Position numbers and translations under genes: made by a program
Shown here: positions 16,481-25,101 of the stretch, one piece after another
Layout of the letters: the number at the start of each line of letters is the position of its first letter
How positions within the stretch are numbered: position 1 is the first letter of the stretch
The notes under the pieces: model-generated
What the model was told of the DNA's origin: nothing
The model's input: the letters and a program-made list of their open reading frames with translations, nothing else
The model's database searches: none
Source of the DNA: Roseomonas sp.
Lineage (GTDB): Bacteria; Pseudomonadota; Alphaproteobacteria; Acetobacterales; Acetobacteraceae
NCBI GenBank assembly: GCA_020249505.1
Contig: JADCFN010000070.1
Span: 1-59,998, forward strand
Direction: 5' to 3'
Length of the DNA stretch: 59,998 bases

Positions 16481-16681
16481 ATGATCGCTGACCGAGAAGC
16501 CCTGCTCCGCCGCCTGCATGAACTCCGAACCGAGCATCGGGATTTGGATACCGTGATCGCGCGGCTTGATGCCGGGCCGGTGGATCAATTGCAGTTGCAG
16601 CGGCTGAAAAAGCGCAAGCTGAAGCTGAAGGACGAAATCTCCTGGCTCGATAGCCAGCTTTTGCCCGATATCATCGCCTGA
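16481..16681 (+). CDS. DUF465 (YdcH) family protein
   Basis: A 66-residue protein with EALLRRLHELRTEHRDLDTVI and RLKKRKLKLKDEISWLDSQL, the typical DUF465 pattern ending in a leucine zipper-like helix. Function is unknown. The ATG at 16481 was chosen because the upstream extension has no family similarity. It lies 12 bases before purE and may share its message. Confidence 0.8.
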   Translation: MIADREALLRRLHELRTEHRDLDTVIARLDAGPVDQLQLQRLKKRKLKLKDEISWLDSQLLPDIIA

Positions 16682-16693
16682 AAGGGGCTGGAT

Positions 16694-17179
16694 ATGGCCG
16701 GAATACCTCTGGTTGGCGTGATCATGGGCAGCCGTTCGGATTGGGAAACGCTGCGCCACACCGCTGAAACCCTGGAAAAACTGGGCATTGCCCATGAAAC
16801 CCGCGTGGTTTCCGCCCATCGCACGCCAGAACGCCTGTTTGACTACGCGAAGCAGGCGGCGGGGCGGGGGCTTAAGGTCATCATCGCGGGCGCCGGCGGG
16901 GCGGCGCATCTGCCCGGCATGGCCGCTTCCATGACGCATCTGCCCGTGCTTGGCGTGCCGGTGCAAAGCGCGGCTTTGGCCGGGGTGGATAGCCTGCTGT
17001 CCATTGTGCAAATGCCAGCCGGTGTGCCGGTGGGAACACTCGCCATCGGGCGCGCGGGGGCGGTGAATGCGGCGTTGCTCGCGGCTTCCATCCTGGCCCT
17101 GGAAGATGCCGCGCTGGCAGAGCGCCTAATCGCCTGGCGCGCGGCGCAGACCGAAAGCGTACCGGAGAGCCCGGTATGA
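16694..17179 (+). CDS. purE: N5-carboxyaminoimidazole ribonucleotide mutase
   Basis: A 161-residue PurE, class I. It converts N5-CAIR to CAIR in purine synthesis. Landmarks are the N-terminal [22 protein letters not shown] and the glycine-rich [11 protein letters not shown] nucleotide site, followed by [13 protein letters not shown] precedes the ATG. It overlaps purK by four bases (ATGA). Confidence 0.96.
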   Translation: MAGIPLVGVIMGSRSDWETLRHTAETLEKLGIAHETRVVSAHRTPERLFDYAKQAAGRGLKVIIAGAGGAAHLPGMAASMTHLPVLGVPVQSAALAGVDSLLSIVQMPAGVPVGTLAIGRAGAVNAALLAASILALEDAALAERLIAWRAAQTESVPESPV

Positions 17180-18318
17180 CCCCTCTGCCGCCCGGCGCCA
17201 TGCTGGGCATTCTAGGCGGTGGGCAGCTTGGGCGCATGTCTGCCATGGCGGCGGCGCGGCTTGGCTATCGCTGCCATATCTATGCCCCTGGCGCGCATGA
17301 GCCCGGCATGCAGGTGGCCGCCGCGCGTACCGTTGCGGCTTATGAAGATCATGAGGCCTTGGCCTGCTTCGCCGACCAGGTGGATGTTGTCACCTTCGAA
17401 TTCGAAAATGTTCCCGCCGAGACAGTGGAAATCCTCGCCCGGCGCGTGACCTGCCGGCCGGGGGAAAAGGCGCTCGGCATTTGTCAGGATCGCTTGCAGG
17501 AAAAGGCGTTTCTGGAAGGAATCGGCGTGCCCGTCGCCCCCTGGCGCGCGGTGCGTACGGAAGCCGAATTGGACGCGGCGGTGGCAGAGCTTGGCCTGCC
17601 TGCCGTGCTGAAAACCACCAGGCTTGGCTATGATGGCCGCGGCCAAGCGGTGCTGCGGCACCCGGATGATCTGGCTTCCGCCTGGGCAAGATTGGCGCCG
17701 CGCCCACTAATCCTGGAAGGCTTTGTGCCTTTCGGGCTGGAAGTTTCTGCCATCGCGGCACGCGGGGCGGATGGGGCGCTGGCCGTCTTTGCCGCGACCG
17801 AAAACGCGCATCGCCATCATATCCTCGACATCAGCTATGCGCCGGCGCGGGTGGCACCTGAAATTGCCGCGGCGGCGCGGGAACATGTTGCCGCGGTGGC
17901 GCGCGGGCTTGATCTGGTGGGGCTGGTGGCGCTGGAGATGTTCCTGCTGCCCGATGGTCGGCTGATCGGCAATGAAATCGCCCCCAGGCCGCATAATTCC
18001 GGGCATTGGACCATGGATGCCTGCACCGCTTCCCAATTCGAGCAGCATATTCGTGCCGTGGTCGGCCTGCCGCTCGGCGTGCCGGATAGGCATCATGATG
18101 CGGTGATGCGCAATCTGATCGGCCCGGAAGGCATGGCGGCTTGGCCAGGGCTACAGGGGCAGAAGGGGATTGCGCCGCATCTTTACGGCAAGGCGGAAGC
18201 CCGACCCGGGCGCAAAATGGGCCATGCCAACCGGCTTCTGCCGCTGGGCGCGCTGGCCGGGATGGATGATGCCGCCGCGCTTGGCCGTCTGGCGACCATT
18301 GCAGCGCAAAAATCATGA
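17176..18318 (+). CDS. purK: N5-carboxyaminoimidazole ribonucleotide synthase
   Basis: A 380-residue ATP-grasp enzyme that makes N5-CAIR from AIR, bicarbonate and ATP, feeding PurE. It has an N-terminal [11 protein letters not shown] biotin-carboxylase-like nucleotide fold, [10 protein letters not shown], a central ATP-grasp with [12 protein letters not shown], and [14 protein letters not shown] near the active site. It is translationally coupled to purE, as is normal. Confidence 0.96.
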   Translation: MTPLPPGAMLGILGGGQLGRMSAMAAARLGYRCHIYAPGAHEPGMQVAAARTVAAYEDHEALACFADQVDVVTFEFENVPAETVEILARRVTCRPGEKALGICQDRLQEKAFLEGIGVPVAPWRAVRTEAELDAAVAELGLPAVLKTTRLGYDGRGQAVLRHPDDLASAWARLAPRPLILEGFVPFGLEVSAIAARGADGALAVFAATENAHRHHILDISYAPARVAPEIAAAAREHVAAVARGLDLVGLVALEMFLLPDGRLIGNEIAPRPHNSGHWTMDACTASQFEQHIRAVVGLPLGVPDRHHDAVMRNLIGPEGMAAWPGLQGQKGIAPHLYGKAEARPGRKMGHANRLLPLGALAGMDDAAALGRLATIAAQKS

Positions 18319-18373
18319 GCGCTGGGACGCTATGGTCTTCTTTTGTTGAGAAACTATCGGTAGGTTACGTTTC

Positions 18374-19489
18374 ATGATCATCGCCCGCCCTGCTCTTGGC
18401 ATACTGCCGGTTGCCGCCCTGACGCTTGCGCTTGGCGTCGCTGAACCGGCGCGCGCCCAGTTCATTGAAGGGCCTTATGTGGCCGGCGCGATCGGCATGA
18501 ATTACCTGGATGACGCCAAGTTTCGCCTGGATAGCCGCCTGAACCAGGGCATGACAGCGCTTGGCCAGCCCAATGGTGGCCAGCTCGGCTTTGATTATGG
18601 CGGTGTCGGTCTGCTCAGCCTTGGCTGGGGCTTCAGCAATGGCATTCGGCTTGAAATTGAAGGCAGCTACCGGACCAATGAGGTTGATAGCGCCAATGGC
18701 GCCGCGGGCCTCGCCAGCCCCGGCGGACATGGCGGGCGGCAGGATAGCTATGGGCTCATGGGCAATGCGCTGGTGGATCTGGTGCGGATAGGCCCCTTCC
18801 TGCCCTATGTCGGCATTGGCGCCGGCTACCTTGTCACCAGCTTCAATGACCTGAATGGGCGGCCTGGCAATGGCAACCTGCGCCTGCGCGGTGATGATAC
18901 CGGCGGTGCCTTCGCGGTGCAGGGTATAGCGGGGCTTGGCTTCGTGATTAATCAGGTGCCGGGCCTGACGCTGACGGCGGAGTATCGCTATCTGGAGAGC
19001 CTGGGGCCGAGCATCCCGGTCAGCTACGTAAATGCCTCGGGCGCCACCGTGCTCTCCGGCAAGGCGGATACGGAAAGCCGCAATCAGTCCTTCCTGCTTG
19101 GGTTGCGCTACGCCTTCAATGCGCCCGCTGCCGCACCCGCTGCCGTCGCCGCGCCTGTGACGGCGCGGAGCTTCCTGATTTTCTTTGACTGGAACCGCGC
19201 CGATCTGACCGCGCGTGCGCGTCAAATCATTGGTGAGGCCGCGGAAGCCGCCCGCGCCCAGCCGACCCGGCTTGAAGTGGCTGGCCATGCGGATCGCACC
19301 GGCACGCCACAGTATAATCAGGCTCTGTCGCGCCGCCGGGCGGAAACCGTGGCGGAAGAACTCGTCCGGCGCGGGATTGCGCGGCAGGACATCAGCATCA
19401 CCGCCTTGGGTGAAACACAGCCGCTGGTCGCCACCGCCGATGGCGTGCGTGAACCGCAGAACCGACGCGTGGAAATTATCCTGAAATAA
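18374..19489 (+). CDS. OmpA family outer membrane protein
   Basis: A 371-residue protein. Signal peptide (about 1-28, ending ARAQ), then an eight-strand-type beta barrel (about 30-250, alternating aromatic strands such as GPYVAGAIGMNYLDD and LGLRYAF), an Ala/Pro linker and a C-terminal OmpA peptidoglycan-binding domain. The last contains FDWNRADLTARA, VAGHADRTGT, NQALSRRRAETV and NRRVEI. It would link the outer membrane to the cell wall. Its last 14 bases overlap the 3' end of the convergent metal permease gene. Confidence 0.93.
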   Translation: MIIARPALGILPVAALTLALGVAEPARAQFIEGPYVAGAIGMNYLDDAKFRLDSRLNQGMTALGQPNGGQLGFDYGGVGLLSLGWGFSNGIRLEIEGSYRTNEVDSANGAAGLASPGGHGGRQDSYGLMGNALVDLVRIGPFLPYVGIGAGYLVTSFNDLNGRPGNGNLRLRGDDTGGAFAVQGIAGLGFVINQVPGLTLTAEYRYLESLGPSIPVSYVNASGATVLSGKADTESRNQSFLLGLRYAFNAPAAAPAAVAAPVTARSFLIFFDWNRADLTARARQIIGEAAEAARAQPTRLEVAGHADRTGTPQYNQALSRRRAETVAEELVRRGIARQDISITALGETQPLVATADGVREPQNRRVEIILK

Positions 19490-20411
19490 TCGCCGATTTT
19501 GGTGCGGCGGTTCGCATCTGGCGCAGCAGCATCGCGCCCGCCACCGTAACCCCACCCAGCGTGCCAATCACCCCCGCCGCATTCAGCGAAAACGCCTGAC
19601 CGAAGGCCGCCGGCAAGGGCCCGGCCAACGCATAACCCAAAGCGCCAAGCACAGCGCCCAAAACCGCACCGCCCAACACCTGTGCGCGATAGGAATCCGT
19701 CAGCAAGCGTATGGCCGCCGCCGGGCAGACCAGCATCGCCACCACAAGAATGCTGCCCACCGCTTCAAAAGCCGCTACCGCCGCAGCCGCCACCATCAAA
19801 TTCAGCATCAATTCCAGCCGCCGCGCTGGCAGGCCAATGGCGGCGGCGTAATCGGGGTCGAAACAGAGCAAATGCAAAGGCCGCCAGAGCAGCGCGACCA
19901 GCCCAGCCAGCACCAGCGCAACCGCCGCCAACAGGAATATCTGACGCGGCAGGGAAGCAAGCGCGGTGGGATCAAGCAAGGAGGCAAAACCCTGCGCTTC
20001 CAGCCAAACCAGGCTCTCCAATTGGCCGAACAGCACGCAATCAAGATCAAGATCAACGCTGCGCGCGCCGGTGGCTTCAATCAGCATCAGGCCAAGCGCG
20101 AAAAAGCTGGTGAAGACCGCACCCGTGGCCGCGCCCGATTCCAGCCTGGCGACACGCCGCACCAGGCTGATCAGAAACACCGCCGCCAAGGCCGCCGCCA
20201 AAGCACCCAACAGCATGGGCAAGCCCGCCCGCGCGCCGGTGATTGCAAAGCCCGCAATAATGCCCGGCAGCACCGCATGGGATAGCGCATCGCCGAGCAA
20301 ACTATCGCGCCGCAGCACCAGGAAAGACCCGAGCAAACCGCATAGGCCGCAAGCGAGAATCGCCGCCAGCAGCGCCGGCAGATCAAGCCTGAGAAAATCC
20401 TCAACCGTCAT
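19476..20411 (-). CDS. Metal ABC transporter permease (YtgD/TroD type)
   Basis: A 311-residue ABC-3 family permease with eight or so hydrophobic helices. LGSFLVLRRDSLLGDALSHAVLPGI is the usual N-terminal signature of Zn/Mn/Fe permeases. It is the last gene of a four-gene uptake operon, three bases after the fused permease, and would pair with it as a heterodimeric channel. Its stop codon lies inside the end of the convergent ompA-like gene. Confidence 0.92.
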   Translation of the reverse strand: MTVEDFLRLDLPALLAAILACGLCGLLGSFLVLRRDSLLGDALSHAVLPGIIAGFAITGARAGLPMLLGALAAALAAVFLISLVRRVARLESGAATGAVFTSFFALGLMLIEATGARSVDLDLDCVLFGQLESLVWLEAQGFASLLDPTALASLPRQIFLLAAVALVLAGLVALLWRPLHLLCFDPDYAAAIGLPARRLELMLNLMVAAAAVAAFEAVGSILVVAMLVCPAAAIRLLTDSYRAQVLGGAVLGAVLGALGYALAGPLPAAFGQAFSLNAAGVIGTLGGVTVAGAMLLRQMRTAAPKSAIISG

Positions 20412-20414
20412 TGT

Positions 20415-21800
20415 TCAGTGCCCATCCGCTTCGCGCCCGCGCAGCGGACGAACACTGAAATTTTGTGTTATCGCATTTTCCGAGTCGCCAAGCGTATCCG
20501 CTTGGCTAGAAAATGCTGCCGGCCCCAAAGCATGGGGCGATGCGGGTAGCGATGAAGGCTCCGCCAATAACCGCGTCGCCATGTCCGCCGGCAGGCCATG
20601 CTCCACCAAATCCGCCAAGCGATCCGCGCCCGCGATATCCGTGGCGCCAAGGCCGAGCAGGTGAAGTTCCACCGCACGATGCGCGCGCACGGCGCACCGC
20701 GCGGCTGCGGCGCCGCGCGGAGTAAGGTGAATTTCGCGATCCGCCCGCGCCACCAGCCCGCGCAGCCCAAGCCATAAAGCCAGGCGCGACGCATAAGCTT
20801 CAGTCCAGCCGCGCGCGGCGGCCAAGGCGGCAATCGGTGTCCAACGATCGCCCGCCGTGCCGGGGCCGGCGCCGGCGGCTTCCTGCGCTTCCCAGGCCGC
20901 ACGCAGGAAATGCGATTCGGTCGCGGCAATGCGCCGACGCGCGCGGCGCCAGGCTTCCGGCAGCAAGCCGCGCTCTGGCGCCAGCAGTAGCGCGAGCGTG
21001 AAGAATATCGCGCCGGCCAAAACCACTGCGGCGCCAGTGGGCCATTCCGGTTCAAAAGCAGACGCCGCCGCGCCCAAAGCCCCCGCCAAGGCGCCGAGCA
21101 GCGCCGAGACCAGCAGCAGGACCGGCAGGCGATGTGTGAGCAAGCGCGCCGTCGCCGCCGGCAGAATGAGCAAGGCCACCACCAGCACCAGCCCCACCGC
21201 CTGCAACCCTGCGACCGCGACAATCACAATCAGCCCAAGCAAGGCGAGATCGGTGCGCGCGACCGAAAGCCCCATGACGCGCGCATAGTCAGGGTCAAAA
21301 CACGCAGCGCGCAGGCGCTGAAACAGCGCCAGACAGATCAGCACGCAGAAGGCGGCGATGCCGCCAGCCCAAAGCGCATCTTCCGCGCGCATCGCTGCCG
21401 CCTGACCCAGGATGAATTTGCCAAGCCCGGCTTGGGCTGCCTGCGGCATGGTCTGCACATAGGACAGCAGCGCAACGCCAAGCGCATAAAAACTTGAAAG
21501 CACAATCGCGATGGCAGCGTCTTCGCGAATGCGCCGCCCGCGCGTGAGCGCCTGCACCGCCAGCACCCCCAGCACGCCCGCGACCAGCGCGCCTGCCAGC
21601 AAGGGCGGCAAAGCGCGCGGATTGCCGCCAAAGGTGGCGACAATCATCGCGGCCAACACAACGCCGGGCAAAGCGGCATGGCCCACCGCATCGGCCATCA
21701 GCGCGCGTCCACGCAGCAACGCGAAAGCACCGACCGTGCCGCAGGCCAGCCCAAGCAAGGCGCAACCCGCCAGAACGACCAGCGTGTTATAGCCAAGCAT
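20415..21800 (-). CDS. Metal ABC permease fused to a DtxR-like regulator domain (YtgCR type)
   Basis: A 461-residue fusion. Residues 1-275 are an ABC-3 metal permease (GAFALLRGRALMADAVGHAALPG). Residues about 318-363 form a winged helix ending GLVARADREIHLTPRG, and 364-412 resemble the metal-binding and dimerisation helix of DtxR/MntR: H374-x3-E378 and E400-H401 sit where DtxR has H79/E83 and E105/H106; D397 replaces C102. The same architecture is known as YtgCR in Chlamydia, where the repressor part is released. Residues 429-443 are encoded by the palindromic repeat, and the tail after about 412 has no family likeness. ATGA overlap with the ATPase gene. Whether the domain binds DNA is not known. 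Confidence 0.85.
   Translation of the reverse strand: MLGYNTLVVLAGCALLGLACGTVGAFALLRGRALMADAVGHAALPGVVLAAMIVATFGGNPRALPPLLAGALVAGVLGVLAVQALTRGRRIREDAAIAIVLSSFYALGVALLSYVQTMPQAAQAGLGKFILGQAAAMRAEDALWAGGIAAFCVLICLALFQRLRAACFDPDYARVMGLSVARTDLALLGLIVIVAVAGLQAVGLVLVVALLILPAATARLLTHRLPVLLLVSALLGALAGALGAAASAFEPEWPTGAAVVLAGAIFFTLALLLAPERGLLPEAWRRARRRIAATESHFLRAAWEAQEAAGAGPGTAGDRWTPIAALAAARGWTEAYASRLALWLGLRGLVARADREIHLTPRGAAAARCAVRAHRAVELHLLGLGATDIAGADRLADLVEHGLPADMATRLLAEPSSLPASPHALGPAAFSSQADTLGDSENAITQNFSVRPLRGREADGH
20473..20516 (-). repeat. Dispersed palindromic repeat, copy 4, inside a coding sequence
   Basis: The 44-base core, in minus orientation, runs GCATTTTC to GAAAATGC with inner arms CCAAGCG/CGCTTGG. 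The inner arms differ from the other copies by paired changes that keep the stem. It is read in frame as residues 429-443 of the permease-DtxR fusion. Confidence 0.8.
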
Positions 21801-22561
21801 CAGCGAAGCCCACCTTCCGCCACCGCCTGTTCCAGCACATTCAGCCGCCCGCCATAGGCGCGTGCAATTGCATCCGGCGTGAAGGCGGATTTCACGCTTC
21901 CAGCCGCAACTGCGCGGCCATTCAGCAGCAGCACCTGATCGAAATAGGCCGGCACGGTTGAAAGATCATGATGCACGGCAATCACGTTCCGGCCGGTTGC
22001 CACCACGCGGCGCAGTACGGCGATGATGGCCTGTTCCGTTGCCGCATCAACCGCGGCGAAGGGTTCATCCATCAAGTATAGGTCAGCATCCTGCGCCAGC
22101 GCGCGCGCCAGAAAAACGCGCTGCTGCTGCCCGCCTGACAGGCGCCCAATTTGCCGATCCGCGAGATCAGCGAGCCCCACCTGATCCAGCGCAGCGCGCG
22201 CCGCATCACGTTCCGCCTTCGGCACGCGCCCCCACCAGCGCATGCGCGGATAGCGCGACATGCACACGACATCGAGCGCGGTTGCCGGAAAATCCCAATC
22301 CACCGAAGCGCGTTGTGGCAGGTAGCCAACGCGGTTGCGCACCTCATTCAGGCTGCGGCCGAAGAAGCGCGCTTCACCGGCAATGCTCGGGAGCAGGCCG
22401 AGCGCGGCGCGGAGCAGCGTGGATTTCCCCGCGCCATTTGGCCCGACAATGGCGGTCAGCCCTGGCGCGGCCTGCCAGGTGATGTCCCACAGCACCGTCT
22501 TGTCGCCGTAAGCGACGGTCAGATGCGTAATCGCAAGCGGAGCGGGGGCTGAGATGCTCAT
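21800..22561 (-). CDS. Metal ABC transporter ATP-binding protein (YtgB/TroB type)
   Basis: A 253-residue ABC ATPase with Walker A GPNGAGKST, Q-loop YLPQRASVDWDFPATALDVV (typical of Mn/Zn/Fe transporters), signature LSGGQQQR, Walker B LYLMDEPFA and switch histidine VHHD. It powers the two permeases encoded downstream and overlaps genes on both sides by one to four bases, so the operon is translated as a unit. Confidence 0.95.
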   Translation of the reverse strand: MSISAPAPLAITHLTVAYGDKTVLWDITWQAAPGLTAIVGPNGAGKSTLLRAALGLLPSIAGEARFFGRSLNEVRNRVGYLPQRASVDWDFPATALDVVCMSRYPRMRWWGRVPKAERDAARAALDQVGLADLADRQIGRLSGGQQQRVFLARALAQDADLYLMDEPFAAVDAATEQAIIAVLRRVVATGRNVIAVHHDLSTVPAYFDQVLLLNGRAVAAGSVKSAFTPDAIARAYGGRLNVLEQAVAEGGLR

Positions 22562-23529
22562 GCTGTGGCAAGCCTGCCAAGCATGCCGCGTGCCGGCGCC
22601 TCCCCACCAAGCGCGCGGGCGATGGTGGTGAAGTTGTGATCCAACATGCCGTGATAGGTGCCCTCATAGGTGCCGGGCTTGCCCATCGAATCGGAAAACA
22701 GCGTGCCCCCCAAGGCCACGCGCTGCCCGCGCGCTCCGGCGCCTTCAATCAAAGCGCGCACCGCACGATCCGGGACTGAGGTTTCGGCGAATACCGCCGG
22801 GATGCGGCGTTCCACCAGGCCGCGTACGATTGCTTCAATGCGCGCGAGGTTCGCTTCCGATTCGGTGGAAAGCCCCTGGATACTATCCACTTCCAGCCCA
22901 TACCGCGCCGAGAAATAGCCGAAAGCATCATGCGCGGTCACCAAAAGGCGCTGGCGCGGCGGAATGCTCGCCATCACCCGCGCGCCATAGTCGTGCAGGG
23001 CGGCCAAGCGGGCACGGAGCGCGGCGAGGTTCGCTTCGAAAACACCGGCCTGATCGGGGATCAGGCGGGCGAGCCCGGCGGCGATGCTGCCCGCGGCCTC
23101 GGCCCACAAGACCGGGTCCATCCAGACATGCGGGTCGGCGGCGTCCGGGTAGTCCGGATTGGCGCGCAGGCTGGCGCGGGGCAGGCTTTCCGCCACCATG
23201 ACCACCGGCTTGCCATTGGCGGCGGCGCGGGCCAGCACATCGCCCATGCGGCCTTCCAGGCGGTGGCCATTGGCGAAAAGGATATCAGCGCCGAGCAGCC
23301 GTGCGGTATCGGCCCGGGTCGGGCGAAAAAGGTGCGGGTCCACCCCCTCATTGATCAGGGTTTCGGCGCGGATGGCGCCCCCGCCGATGTCGCGCACCAG
23401 ATCGCCCACCATGGCAACGGTTGACAGCGCACGGGGCTGGGCGCGATTCTGCGCCAGCGCAGGAAAGGGTGTCAGCGCAAAAAGCCCAAGGCCAAGGGCC
23501 CGGCGTGTAATGGCTGAACAACTGTTCAT
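22558..23529 (-). CDS. Metal ABC transporter substrate-binding protein (TroA/YtgA type)
   Basis: A 323-residue cluster A-I binding protein with an N-terminal signal (to about residue 26, PALAQ). The four metal ligands expected from TroA are present: H66 (VDPHLF), H134 (DPHVW), H200 (TAHDAFGYF) and D280 (LFSD). The third ligand is His as in TroA and YtgA, not Glu as in PsaA, and there is no His-rich loop of the ZnuA kind. Zn, Mn or Fe are all possible. The start codon overlaps a perfect ArsR-type operator. Confidence 0.93.
   Translation of the reverse strand: MNSCSAITRRALGLGLFALTPFPALAQNRAQPRALSTVAMVGDLVRDIGGGAIRAETLINEGVDPHLFRPTRADTARLLGADILFANGHRLEGRMGDVLARAAANGKPVVMVAESLPRASLRANPDYPDAADPHVWMDPVLWAEAAGSIAAGLARLIPDQAGVFEANLAALRARLAALHDYGARVMASIPPRQRLLVTAHDAFGYFSARYGLEVDSIQGLSTESEANLARIEAIVRGLVERRIPAVFAETSVPDRAVRALIEGAGARGQRVALGGTLFSDSMGKPGTYEGTYHGMLDHNFTTIARALGGEAPARGMLGRLATA
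23515..23528 (-). promoter_or_regulatory. ArsR-family operator over the metal-transport start codon
   Basis: TGAACA-AC-TGTTCA is a perfect 6-2-6 palindrome, the core of the 12-2-12 operators known for SmtB/ZiaR-type regulators. It covers the first codons of the binding-protein gene and faces the divergent arsR-type gene 148 bases away. Binding is inferred. Confidence 0.6.
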
Positions 23530-23676
23530 TTCTGCATATATTCCTTTTATTTCATAGACTTATCTTGTGGACAAGCTTGGCCCTGCCAGCCGCGCCGTCA
23601 AGCCCCTGCGCGGTCATGCCTTGCGGAAACCGACCTGGCGACGCCATGTTCCTGCTGAAACAGCGGCGATGATCCC

Positions 23677-24000
23677 ATGCGGGGGCGTTTTCGGATTGGT
23701 GATGATTTGGTGGTTGAATTGGCCGAAACTTTTCGGCTGATGAGTGACCCGACACGCCTTAAGATCATCCTGGCCTGCCGGGATGAACCGGCGGCGGTGA
23801 ATGAAATGGCCGAAAAGCTGGGTATTTCTGCCTCGCTGGTTTCGCATCATTTGCGGCTTTTGCGCGCGGCGCGATTGTTACAGGCGGATCGCCGCGGGCG
23901 GCAGGTGTTTTATGTGGTGGGTGATGAGCATATCCGGTCCATGCTGGCCGATATGGTTGATCACATCAGTGAGGAAGAAGCGATCGAAGGTGATGCCTGA
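23677..24000 (+). CDS. ArsR/SmtB family metal-sensing repressor
   Basis: A 107-residue winged-helix regulator. The DNA-recognition helix is in EMAEKLGISASLVSHHLRLLRAARLL (about 43-68). The C-terminal helix carries D83-x-H85 and H96-x2-E99, the spacing of the alpha-5 zinc site of CzrA/SmtB-type sensors (D84, H86, H97, H100 in CzrA). The alpha-3 cysteine site of ArsR/CadC is absent. It is divergent from the metal uptake operon, which it likely controls; zinc is the most likely ligand from the site geometry, but this is inference. Confidence 0.9.
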   Translation: MRGRFRIGDDLVVELAETFRLMSDPTRLKIILACRDEPAAVNEMAEKLGISASLVSHHLRLLRAARLLQADRRGRQVFYVVGDEHIRSMLADMVDHISEEEAIEGDA

Positions 24001-24169
24001 GGCGGTGCCGCGCGGATTATGCCGCTTTTCTGCATTCCCGCCCTTGTGCGGTGCAGGAGCGCCGATTATGGTCCGGCCTCAATCGGGACTCTGGGGCTTG
24101 GGCCTCTGGTGAATCGAAGGTTAATGTCTTGAAACGGCGTGTTTTTCACGACCGATAAGGGATGGGTTG

Positions 24170-25078
24170 ATGAGGGTTTTCATGGCAAAGAGCCGCGCAT
24201 TCGGCCTTGGTCGGCTTGTGGCCGGCATGGTGGCGTTGGCCGTGGGTTTGGTGCTGACGGTACCTGCCCTGGCGGAGAGTATGGTCGGTGCGCCGGCCCC
24301 TTGGGGCATGGGATTGCAGCCCTCAGGTGGGGTGATCAAGGAACGCATTTCGTCCTTTAACACCATGGTCTTTTGGATCATTACGGCGATCACGATTTTC
24401 GTGCTGATCCTGCTGGCTTATTGCGTGTGGCGCTTCCGCGAAGAACGTAACCCGGTCCCGTCCACGACAAGCCATCACACGGGCTTGGAAATCGCATGGA
24501 CCGTGATCCCGGTGCTGATCCTGGTGATCATCGCCATCCCGTCCTTCCGCTTGCTGTATTTCCAGGACCGCGCGGTGGATGCGGATATGACGATCACCGT
24601 GCAGGGGCGTCAGTGGTATTGGAACTACACCTATTCGGATCACGGGAATTTCACCTTTGACAGTTACCCTGTTCAGGAAGCTGACCTGAAGCCCGGCCAA
24701 ATCTTCAAACTGGATGTGGATAATCAATTGGTCATTCCGGTCGGCGCCAATATCCGCGTGCTGACGACGGGCCACGATGTGATTCATTCGTTCTTCGTGC
24801 CCGCGCTTGGCATCCAGAAATACACGATTCCTGGTCGCACGCTGGAAACCTGGATGCGTGCAGATCGCCCCGGCATTTTCTACGGCCAGTGCAATCAGAT
24901 TTGCGGTACGAATCACTGGTTTATGCCGATTGCGGTGCGCGCCCTGCCGCGCGCCGAGTTCGATGCCTGGGTTGCCGATGCGCAAAAGCGCTTCGCCCAG
25001 GCGGATGGTAGCGCGCCGGTGATTGCCGCCGCGCCCGCTTCTCAGGATTCACTTCAGATCGCGGAGGCCCGCCGGTAA
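24170..25078 (+). CDS. ctaC: Cytochrome c oxidase subunit II
   Basis: A 302-residue subunit of the aa3-type terminal oxidase. Signal peptide (to about 36, LAES), two membrane helices (about 65-88 and 107-127), then the periplasmic CuA domain. The CuA site is intact: GHDVIHSF and [15 protein letters not shown], where the usual Glu between the cysteines is Gln (only its backbone binds copper). The tryptophan-rich [11 protein letters not shown] electron-entry patch is present. ATG 24170 is preceded by AAGGGA at a good distance. First gene of the oxidase operon. Confidence 0.95.
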   Translation: MRVFMAKSRAFGLGRLVAGMVALAVGLVLTVPALAESMVGAPAPWGMGLQPSGGVIKERISSFNTMVFWIITAITIFVLILLAYCVWRFREERNPVPSTTSHHTGLEIAWTVIPVLILVIIAIPSFRLLYFQDRAVDADMTITVQGRQWYWNYTYSDHGNFTFDSYPVQEADLKPGQIFKLDVDNQLVIPVGANIRVLTTGHDVIHSFFVPALGIQKYTIPGRTLETWMRADRPGIFYGQCNQICGTNHWFMPIAVRALPRAEFDAWVADAQKRFAQADGSAPVIAAAPASQDSLQIAEARR

Positions 25079-25101
25079 GGCGCGGCTCAGGGAAGAAAAA
25101 C

